Made by a program: the position numbers and the translations under genes | Assembly: GCF_003719305.1 (NCBI RefSeq) | Contig: NZ_RARC01000019.1 | Span: forward strand, 1 to 64,000 | From: Mycolicibacterium stellerae | GTDB taxonomy: Bacteria > Actinomycetota > Actinomycetes > Mycobacteriales > Mycobacteriaceae | Direction of reading: 5' to 3' | DNA: 64,000 nucleotides | Shown here: piece after piece, positions 57,542 through 64,000 of the stretch | How positions within the stretch are numbered: position 1 is the first letter of the stretch | How the letters are laid out: each line of letters begins with the position of its first letter | The notes under the pieces: generated by a model | What the model was told of the DNA's origin: nothing | What the model saw: only the letters and a program-made list of their open reading frames with translations | The model's database searches: none

Positions 57542-58852
57542 GTGACCGATTGGTCGGGGGGTCGGTTCGGTGGCCCCAACCCGGTCGGAGGATCGGATCC
57601 GAGCGGTCCCGAGGCGCACGACACGCCCCAGCCAGGGCGCTGGGAGCCGGGCACTTCCGGGCAGCCCGCCCCGTGGCCACCGCAATCCGAGAGTGGTCGC
57701 TGGCAGCCGTCGACGCCCGCGCCTGGCCCGTGGCAACCGCAGGGACCTCAGGGTGGGGGAGGGTGGCCAGGTCAGCAGCCGCCGCCGATGCCGCCCCAAC
57801 AGTGGCAGGCCCCACCGCCTGGTTACGCCAATCAACCCCCGCCTGGGCTACCGATGTTCGGGCCACCGCAGCCGCCACCACCGAAAAGCCGTAAGCCGCT
57901 GGTGATCACATTGGTGGCCGGTGGCGCGGTGATCGTGGTGGTAGCTGTCGTGCTGGCGATCACCCTCGCGGGCGGAAGCGGTAATTCGAAGAAGAGTGGA
58001 TCGGCAGGAGACGTCGTCAAGGCCTACCTGGAGGCGTTGAGTGCAGGCAACGCGGAAGAGGCGCTGTCGTACGGAATCGACCAGCCCGCCAGCAAGGAGC
58101 TGCTGACCGACGACATTCTCAAGAAGCAGACCGCGGAATGGCCGATCACCAACATCCGGATACTGAGCGACGACTCGTCGGGGGCGGGCGCAACCATCGG
58201 CATGGCCTCTGTGCACGTCGCGGCCAACTTCGGGAACAAGACCTCGGATGCGACGCTGCAAATGAAGAAGAACGACGACGTCTGGAAGCTGGACTCGGCG
58301 GCGATCAAGATCCAGCCCACCCCTGGGGCGGAGAACTACGCCGCATCCAAGACCCTGACGTTCTTCGGAAAGCCGGCAGGTGACTCCACGGTGTACGTGT
58401 TCCCGGGTTGGATCGACCTCGGCACCAGCAATACCTACATGACGGTTTCGGCCAAACCCATGCTGCTCGATCAGCTTTCGCTGTTCTCGCTGTCCTGGAT
58501 CCAGCCCAGTTTCGTTCTCTCCGACAAGGGGACAGACGCCGTCAACGCGCAACTCAAGGACGCGTTGGGTAAATGCCAGAGCTCCAATCTGCTTGCGCCA
58601 CCAGGCTGTCCGGTGAAGTTGGACCCCGACGGGTACGCCGAGGGGACGGTTGCCTGGGGCCCCGCCGACCTCAGCAAGATCAAGGTCCAAAACTTCGATC
58701 CCTACCGGCTGACCTTGATGTTCAGCGGCGAGATCTCCGTTCCGCTAACGGTCAAAACCACCTCGGGCGGAACCGACCAGGGAAGCCTTACGCCGTTCCT
58801 GTTCGGCACTGCCGATATGGCCAAGACCCCGCCCGAACTGAAATTCAACTAG
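57542..58852 (+). CDS. membrane protein with Gly/Pro-rich N terminus
   Basis: 436-residue protein: cytoplasmic Gly/Pro/Trp-rich N terminus (about 1-115), one membrane helix (about 120-142), then an exported domain of about 290 residues with a DUF4878-like start (GDVVKAYLEALSAGNAEEAL, NTF2-like fold) and a C-terminal beta domain with two Cys (GKCQSSN, PPGCPVK). GTG 57542 has SD AGGAGG. It precedes the MoxR gene by 34 bp and is likely in the same operon. Confidence 0.75.
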   Translation: MTDWSGGRFGGPNPVGGSDPSGPEAHDTPQPGRWEPGTSGQPAPWPPQSESGRWQPSTPAPGPWQPQGPQGGGGWPGQQPPPMPPQQWQAPPPGYANQPPPGLPMFGPPQPPPPKSRKPLVITLVAGGAVIVVVAVVLAITLAGGSGNSKKSGSAGDVVKAYLEALSAGNAEEALSYGIDQPASKELLTDDILKKQTAEWPITNIRILSDDSSGAGATIGMASVHVAANFGNKTSDATLQMKKNDDVWKLDSAAIKIQPTPGAENYAASKTLTFFGKPAGDSTVYVFPGWIDLGTSNTYMTVSAKPMLLDQLSLFSLSWIQPSFVLSDKGTDAVNAQLKDALGKCQSSNLLAPPGCPVKLDPDGYAEGTVAWGPADLSKIKVQNFDPYRLTLMFSGEISVPLTVKTTSGGTDQGSLTPFLFGTADMAKTPPELKFN

Positions 58853-58886
58853 CCCCACCCCTATTGCCAATGCCTGAAAGGCCGCG

Positions 58887-59888
58887 ATGACCGCGACGAG
58901 AACCCAACCCAATCACCAGGACATCGATACCGCGCAGCGAATCATCGCCTCGCTGAATCAGGCGTTCGCAGCCAAGGTCGTCGGCCAGGACAACCTGCGT
59001 GAATCCCTGCTGATCGGATTGCTCACCGGCGGTCATATCCTGCTGGAAAGTGTTCCCGGGCTGGCCAAGACGACGGCCGCGCGCGTGCTTGCCGAATCGG
59101 TGGAGGGCCAGTTCCAGCGCATCCAGTGCACGCCGGACCTGCTGCCCAGCGACATCATCGGCACACAGGTCTACGAATCGGCCACCAACTCCTTTGCCAC
59201 GCAGCTCGGCCCGGTACACGCCAACATCGTGCTGCTCGACGAGATCAACCGGTCCAGTGCGAAGACACAGAGCGCCATGCTGGAGGCGATGGAGGAGCGT
59301 CAGACGACGATCGCAGGGACCATCTACCCGATTCCGGAACCGTTCCTGGTCGTTGCCACGCAGAACCCGGTCGACCAGGAAGGGACGTACCCGCTTTCGG
59401 AAGCCCAGACCGATCGCTTCATGCTCAAGGAAGTCCTGCAGTATCCCAGTGCGCAGGAAGAGGTCGAGGTCGTATTCCGCCGGGACGCCGGCGTGTACGA
59501 CAAGAGCCACAGGACCGATGCCGTCATCGGTCTCGAGGATGTGCGCAGGTTGCAGTCGGTGGTGCGCAGTATCCACATGGACCCCGCGCTGATGCATTAC
59601 GCAAGCCAGCTCGTCGCGGTCACCCGGCAAGCGTCGCAGTTCCTGCCGCCGCAGCTGGCCCGCGTGATCGAGTACGGTGCCAGCCCGCGTGCCACGATCG
59701 CGTTCTGCGAGTCCGGTCGCGCGCTCGCGTTGCTGCGCGGTCGCAATCACGTTCGCCCCGAAGATGTTCAGCAGCTCGCCCATCGCATCCTGCGCCACCG
59801 ACTGATCCTCGGTTTCGAAGCCGCGAGCGCGAAGATCACCCCCGAAACGATCATCGACGCGATCCTGCAAACGGTGCGGGTGCCCTGA
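58887..59888 (+). CDS. MoxR-family AAA ATPase
   Basis: 333-residue MoxR. Walker A is ESVPGLAKTTAAR (about 54-66), with Ser instead of the usual Gly; Walker B is VLLDEINRSSAKTQSAML; sensor and arginine regions include ATQNPVDQEGTYPLSEAQ and DRFMLKE; the C-terminal lid follows. MoxR proteins are chaperone-like ATPases that act with VWA partners. SD GAAAGG precedes ATG 58887. It leads the operon with DUF58, VWA and TPR genes. Confidence 0.93.
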   Translation: MTATRTQPNHQDIDTAQRIIASLNQAFAAKVVGQDNLRESLLIGLLTGGHILLESVPGLAKTTAARVLAESVEGQFQRIQCTPDLLPSDIIGTQVYESATNSFATQLGPVHANIVLLDEINRSSAKTQSAMLEAMEERQTTIAGTIYPIPEPFLVVATQNPVDQEGTYPLSEAQTDRFMLKEVLQYPSAQEEVEVVFRRDAGVYDKSHRTDAVIGLEDVRRLQSVVRSIHMDPALMHYASQLVAVTRQASQFLPPQLARVIEYGASPRATIAFCESGRALALLRGRNHVRPEDVQQLAHRILRHRLILGFEAASAKITPETIIDAILQTVRVP

Positions 59889-59895
59889 CGCGCTG

Positions 59896-60768
59896 ATGGG
59901 CAAGTACCTCAACCGGGCCAAGCTGTACTTCGGCACCGACACCCGCGGACTGCTCGAAGGCGGCCGATACGCATTGCTGCACACCCGCAGCCTGGAATTC
60001 GACGACCTGCGGCCCTATGTGGCCGGCGACGATGTTCGCGATATCGACTGGAAAGCCTCCGCGCGCACCGATCAGGTGCTCATCAAGCGGTTCGTCTCGG
60101 AAAAACACCACAAGATCCTGCTGATCGTCGACACCGGCCGCAACATGAGTGCGCTGGCGCCGAGCGGGGAGTTCAAACGCGATGTCGCCCTGCACGTCAT
60201 GGGTGCGATCGGGCTCATCACCGGCAACCGCGCCGACGAGTTGGCGATGGTCTACGGGGATTCACGTGGGTCGGCCAACGTTGCAGCCCGCCGGGGCGAA
60301 ACCCACATCGAGAGCCTGCTCGACCGCTTTTACAATCACAGCTCCAGTCAGTCGGCCACCAGCGACATCGTCACCCAATTGACCTATGTGGCAACGGGTT
60401 ACCGCCGCCGGATGCTGGTCATCGTGATCTCTGACGAACCCAATGTCGATGAACGGCTCGCCGAGGCGCTGCAACAGCTCTCGGGTCGCCACGACCTGAT
60501 GTGGGCGATGGTGTCCGATATGGCCGCCGTCGGATCCGCCGAAGGTGAACGAGACGGGTATGACGTCGCCACGGGCGGCTACGTGCTCAACGGCGCCACC
60601 CTGGGTCCCCGCATCATCGATTCCTACCGGCGCCGCGAAGCCGCACGGATGGCCGCGCTCGACGAGTTTCTCACCACTAGGGGGATCGGCCATACCCGAA
60701 TCGCGGGCAGCGGTGAGATCCGCGCCAAGATCGTCGCGATGACAGAGGCGTTCGAGCATGCCGGGTGA
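59896..60768 (+). CDS. DUF58-domain protein
   Basis: 290-residue DUF58 protein with the signature LRPYVAGDDVRDIDWKASAR (about 37-56) and a VWA-like C-terminal half starting ILLIVDTGRNMSA. No membrane helix is seen, unlike many longer DUF58 proteins. It starts 7 nt after moxR and partners with it in the Bat-like system. It overlaps the next gene by 11 nt. Confidence 0.92.
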   Translation: MGKYLNRAKLYFGTDTRGLLEGGRYALLHTRSLEFDDLRPYVAGDDVRDIDWKASARTDQVLIKRFVSEKHHKILLIVDTGRNMSALAPSGEFKRDVALHVMGAIGLITGNRADELAMVYGDSRGSANVAARRGETHIESLLDRFYNHSSSQSATSDIVTQLTYVATGYRRRMLVIVISDEPNVDERLAEALQQLSGRHDLMWAMVSDMAAVGSAEGERDGYDVATGGYVLNGATLGPRIIDSYRRREAARMAALDEFLTTRGIGHTRIAGSGEIRAKIVAMTEAFEHAG

Positions 60769-61231
60769 TCTGCTGCGCTATCTCGGCGGGCCCGCGGGAT
60801 TCTCGTGGTGGTGGTGGATCGTCGCCGCGTTGTGCGCCGCAGGGATCATCGGTTGGTACGCAGGCGTATTCGTGTGGACATTGCCTCCCGCACGGCTGCG
60901 CAGGCTTCCCGTCCTCGGAAGCCTGCACTCCCGACTGCTACGGCGGCGCTTCTCGCGCAGCATCACCACCATCGCCGGGCACCACCGGGCAGGCGGCATG
61001 CCCGCGGCGCACGCGGCGGCAGCGATCAGCAGAACGCTGCGCAGCTTCCTCTACGTCGCGACCGGCGCCCGCGCACAGTACATGCACATCGACGACATTG
61101 CGGGCCATCACGCGCTGGCGCCCGCGGCACCCGTCATCAGCGCGCTCAACGACGCACAGTTCTCCACTGAGCACACCGACATCGACCGCGTGGCATCCGC
61201 AGCCGTAGAGGTGATCCGCACGTGGACCTGA
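60758..61231 (+). CDS. small membrane protein in the MoxR operon
   Basis: 157-residue protein with one N-terminal membrane segment (about 14-38, rich in Trp: WWWWIVAAL) and a helical soluble region with conserved-looking HHRAGGMPAAHAAAAISRTL. In Bat-like operons this position often holds a DUF4381-type protein; similarity is weak. Overlaps the DUF58 gene by 11 nt and the next gene by 10 nt. Confidence 0.78.
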   Translation: MPGDLLRYLGGPAGFSWWWWIVAALCAAGIIGWYAGVFVWTLPPARLRRLPVLGSLHSRLLRRRFSRSITTIAGHHRAGGMPAAHAAAAISRTLRSFLYVATGARAQYMHIDDIAGHHALAPAAPVISALNDAQFSTEHTDIDRVASAAVEVIRTWT

Positions 61232-62316
61232 GATGGTGGGCTGTCTTCATCGTCGGTGCGGTGGCGCTCGGTGCGGCGGTCGCGCTCGCGACCATGGTGC
61301 CGATGGACAGGATCACCAGGGTGCTGCGCCCGCTGGCGCACGTCGACCGGCTGACCGGCATGCCCGAGTACGCCCGCATCGCGCGGATCCAGTTCTGGTC
61401 GATGCTGATCACCTTGATCCTGCTGCTCGCCCTGTTCGGTACCGCGCTGCTGACCACGTCGAGGCCGATCGGTTTGTCCTCTGCCAGCCGAAATTTCGAG
61501 GCCGTGCATCCCGAGGACATCATGCTCTGCGTGGGTCAGCCCGTGACGGATCCGACCACCGCAGGCTTTCTCAACTACTTCGCACAGCACGTCCACACGT
61601 TCGACACCCAGCGCATCGGCCTCACCTCACCGTCGCTGCGAGTGGTGCCGCTCACCCGCGACGACGACTACGCGGCAGCGCAATTCAGTCGATTCGCCGG
61701 GCTGGCGTCGTTGCAGCACGATCTGGATACCGACAAGAAGCTCGCCGGACCGCAAGCCGACGAATTGCGGGCAGGGATCAACGACTTCTCCCGCACGGTC
61801 ACTTATGACGACTACGTGCGCAGCGTGCAGGACATCCTCGCGTTGTGCATGACCGGTTTCCCGTCCTTCGACGACAAGAGCACCCGCCGTCGCTCGCTGA
61901 TCTACCTGGGCCACAGCCGCTTTGGCAGCCCCGAGGACACAAGGGCGGCGCTCTTCTCCGACCAACAGGTCAAGGACATGGCGGCCGCCGCAGGCATCCA
62001 GGTCAACGTCATCACCCGCGCGGACATCAACAACTCGACCCCGGAGGCCAATGACGCACTGACCGCGGTCGCGTCGGCCAGCGGCGGCCGGGCCAGCGTG
62101 TACAACCCGGCAGGCACGGCAGGGGATAGTCCGTCTGGCACCGACCCGACGTTGGCGGGGCTGCTCGACAAGATCCGCGACAACCCGCCCAACGTGGTTC
62201 TACCCAGCGGCACGATCATCACCCGTCGATCCTGGGATTATCCCAACGTGCCGCTGATCGGCTCTCTGCTGATGGCCGGCCTGCTCTTCCTCTCTCTGGC
62301 GGTGCTGCGTCGATGA
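61222..62316 (+). CDS. membrane protein with exported domain in the MoxR operon
   Basis: 364-residue protein: N-terminal membrane helix (about 6-26), a second at about 55-80, a large exported domain and a C-terminal helix (about 342-362). The exported part has a VWA-like pattern without a clear metal motif (ILALCMTGFPSFD; GIQVNVITRADINNS). GTG 61222. Stop overlaps the VWA gene start (ATGA, 62313). Confidence 0.75.
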   Translation: MDLRWWAVFIVGAVALGAAVALATMVPMDRITRVLRPLAHVDRLTGMPEYARIARIQFWSMLITLILLLALFGTALLTTSRPIGLSSASRNFEAVHPEDIMLCVGQPVTDPTTAGFLNYFAQHVHTFDTQRIGLTSPSLRVVPLTRDDDYAAAQFSRFAGLASLQHDLDTDKKLAGPQADELRAGINDFSRTVTYDDYVRSVQDILALCMTGFPSFDDKSTRRRSLIYLGHSRFGSPEDTRAALFSDQQVKDMAAAAGIQVNVITRADINNSTPEANDALTAVASASGGRASVYNPAGTAGDSPSGTDPTLAGLLDKIRDNPPNVVLPSGTIITRRSWDYPNVPLIGSLLMAGLLFLSLAVLRR

Positions 62317-63371
62317 CGTTTCAGCCGATCCTTCCCATCGCAGCGCTTCTCGGCATCGCGGCCGTGCTCATCGTGATCCGCATGGTCGCGCTGTACCGCG
62401 TGCTGGTGCGCACGGGCACGGGCCGCTACCTCAGGGTGGTGGCGCGTTGGAGCGGCCTGACCGCGGCAGGACTGCTTCTCGTGTTGGCCGCGGCCCGCCC
62501 TGGACTGGAGCCCAATGACGCCAACGCGCGCGCCGAGAACAAGCCGGCCAACGCGCAGAACGTCAACGTCAACGTGTTCTTCGTGGTGGATCGATCGGTG
62601 GATTCGCGCGTCGAGGATTTCGTCGACGGCGGCACGCGGATGTCGGGGATGCGCAGCGACATGACCGCACTCGTCAACCAATATCCGCGGGCCCGGTTCG
62701 CGGTGATCGGCTTCGCATCCAAGGCGCGGATGGACTGGCCGCTGTCCGATGACATGTGGTCGCTCAAACCCCGCATCGACGGCATGTCGCCCTACACCGA
62801 TGTCCCGCCGGATGCGATGTTCACCGTCGATGCCGCCGCAGCGAATGATCTGTTGCGGGACAAGCTCGCTCAAGCGTCGCGGCTGTATCCCGGCTCGAAG
62901 AATCTGGTGTTCTATTTCGGGGAAGGAGCGGGCGGCTCACGCGCCCCGCAGAGCGGCTTCGACCTGCCAGAAGGCGCGGTGGCCGGGGGCGCTGTCCTGG
63001 GGTACGGCACTGCGGCGGGCGGACCGATCCGGCAGGGCTATTTCAACGGCGCGCTGGTGTACATGAGCGACCCGACGACGAGTGCACCCGCGATCTCGGG
63101 CATCAACGAGGACACCCTCAAGGCGTTGGCCGCACAGCTGGGGGTCCCGTACTTTCATCGGGACAACGGCCCGATCACGCCGGTGATACCCGCGGTCGAC
63201 TTGACCGGGCCCGGCCCGGACGACTCGCCGGTGGTCTCGTCGATAGCGGTCGAGCGCACCGAACTGTACTGGGTCTTCACTGGGTTGGCCGCAATCCTGC
63301 TCCTGGTCGAGGTGTATCTGACGGTGGTCGAGTTCCGGCGTAATCGCATACCCCGCAAGGTGAGCCGATGA
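62313..63371 (+). CDS. VWA-domain membrane protein
   Basis: 352-residue BatA/B-like protein: membrane helices at about 8-26 and 46-62, a von Willebrand A domain whose metal site starts VNVFFVVDRSVDSR (DxSxD variant of DxSxS) and continues FAVIGFASKARMDWP, and a C-terminal helix (about 310-332). MoxR ATPases remodel such VWA partners. Starts by ATGA overlap; the next gene overlaps its own stop as ATGA. Confidence 0.86.
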   Translation: MTFQPILPIAALLGIAAVLIVIRMVALYRVLVRTGTGRYLRVVARWSGLTAAGLLLVLAAARPGLEPNDANARAENKPANAQNVNVNVFFVVDRSVDSRVEDFVDGGTRMSGMRSDMTALVNQYPRARFAVIGFASKARMDWPLSDDMWSLKPRIDGMSPYTDVPPDAMFTVDAAAANDLLRDKLAQASRLYPGSKNLVFYFGEGAGGSRAPQSGFDLPEGAVAGGAVLGYGTAAGGPIRQGYFNGALVYMSDPTTSAPAISGINEDTLKALAAQLGVPYFHRDNGPITPVIPAVDLTGPGPDDSPVVSSIAVERTELYWVFTGLAAILLLVEVYLTVVEFRRNRIPRKVSR

Positions 63372-64000
63372 TGCTGCGCAAAGGTCCGCGCACCGCCGCC
63401 CGCCGTGCCCGGATGAGCCTTGGCCGGTGGTGGCATCGAGGGCCGTCCAGAATGCGGCTACGTAGGCGCCTCATGGTGCTCGCATTGCCCGTGGCGCTAT
63501 TGCTGCTTTTGGTCATCGCCAAGATCACCTCGACCATGGTTGTCGGCGACGCGGCGGTATCGGACTTCGCCAGCCATGACATCGACGCGCTGCGCGGCGA
63601 CGTCGCCGCGTTGAACACGCTGAACATCATCGAGCCTGGCGAAGTGTCGTTCATCGCAGGCGATCTCGCCGTCCTCGAGGGTCGCCTCGACGAGGCTGAA
63701 CAACGCTTCGACGATGCGCTTTCCGGTAGCGGCGCGCAAGAGTGTTCGGCGCGCGTGAACCTCGAGCTGGTACGGGAGACTCAGGGCGACCTCGCCGCTC
63801 GCAGCGGCGACAAGGCCAAGGCCGAAGAGCGTTACAACAGTGCGCTCCAAGTGGTTTCCGACGCGCCGCCCGGTTGTTTCAAGGACAACAGCGACGCCAA
63901 CCCCGACCGGCGCCGCATACGCAACGACGCCGAACCCCGGCTGAAGGACAAGATCAAGAACCTGCACCTTCCTCCAGCACCGGCGCCCGCGCCCCCGCAG
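63368..64000 (+). CDS. TPR-like membrane protein, cut by the window edge
   Basis: First 211 codons of a BatE/BatC-like gene: basic N terminus rich in Arg, membrane helix at about 38-57 (VLALPVALLLLLVIAKIT), then two TPR-like helix pairs (SFIAGDLAVLEGRLDEAEQR; RSGDKAKAEERYNSALQVV) and the start of a Pro/Ala-rich stretch. No stop before the end of the window. ATG 63368 overlaps the VWA stop (ATGA). Completes a MoxR-DUF58-VWA-TPR order. Confidence 0.82.
   Translation, partial: MMLRKGPRTAARRARMSLGRWWHRGPSRMRLRRRLMVLALPVALLLLLVIAKITSTMVVGDAAVSDFASHDIDALRGDVAALNTLNIIEPGEVSFIAGDLAVLEGRLDEAEQRFDDALSGSGAQECSARVNLELVRETQGDLAARSGDKAKAEERYNSALQVVSDAPPGCFKDNSDANPDRRRIRNDAEPRLKDKIKNLHLPPAPAPAPPQ

Noticed and set aside
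1..64000. tRNA, rRNA, CRISPR arrays and complete insertion sequences
   Set aside because: Scanned for T-loop-like motifs, regularly spaced repeats and transposase-like proteins; none found. A tRNA scan or covariance search could still find something that reading misses.

Overview
This 64 kb window is chromosomal DNA from a high-GC actinobacterium, almost certainly a mycobacterium of the Mycolicibacterium (rapid grower) type. The evidence is a CYP125-type sterol P450 with KstR-like boxes, a full-length ICL2-type isocitrate lyase, a RipD-type NlpC/P60 protein with its catalytic residues replaced, a DUF7159 protein, DUF4333 and PknH-sensor-like lipoproteins, FadD/FAAL enzymes and a MoxR-DUF58-VWA operon. 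Gene density is about one per 0.9 kb on both strands. I saw no rRNA, tRNA, CRISPR array, insertion sequence or integrase.

Layout. 0-9 kb: ArsR-AHSA1-agmatinase operon, a divergent TetR/DUF2867 pair, threonine dehydratase, a DUF7159 surface protein, a Pr6Pr membrane protein, and a GntR/FadR-type regulator coupled to a fatty acid hydroxylase. 9-13 kb: CYP125-like P450, a secreted Pro-rich protein and a nitronate monooxygenase, with KstR-like boxes linking them to sterol catabolism. 13-24 kb: small membrane proteins, a HAD phosphatase, a GH2 exo-glucosaminidase-like lipoprotein that seems to start at ATA, a thioesterase, a second P450, CinA, an alpha/beta hydrolase and lipoproteins. 24-25 kb: an AT-rich pocket with an NlpC/P60-like gene and an ArsR gene preceded by two tandem palindromes. 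25-35 kb: a phosphodiesterase, a VanY-type lipoprotein, a trio of two adenylate-forming enzymes plus an aldehyde dehydrogenase (possible carboxylate-reduction module), NAD malic enzyme and a class I amidotransferase. 35-42.6 kb: ICL2, two SDRs, RipD-like protein, a 55-bp inverted repeat, a frameshifted methyltransferase and an archaeal/eukaryotic-type prolyl-tRNA synthetase. 42.6-49 kb: FadD, FAAL, an acyl-CoA-dehydrogenase-like flavoenzyme and a PLP decarboxylase. 49-53 kb: TetR, Rieske oxygenase and amidohydrolase around a perfect palindrome. 53-56 kb: ArsR-controlled divergent DUF899 and AHSA1/NYN genes. 56-64 kb: two sensor lipoproteins, a large membrane protein and the MoxR/DUF58/VWA/TPR operon, which runs off the right edge.

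Two regulatory themes recur. Many regulators have palindromes directly over or beside their own start (ArsR three times, TetR twice, GntR once). At least twelve genes have a TANNNT -10 hexamer exactly 6-7 nt before the start codon, the mark of leaderless transcription; this fixed several start sites here. Adjacent genes are very often coupled through ATGA, GTGA or TTGA overlaps.
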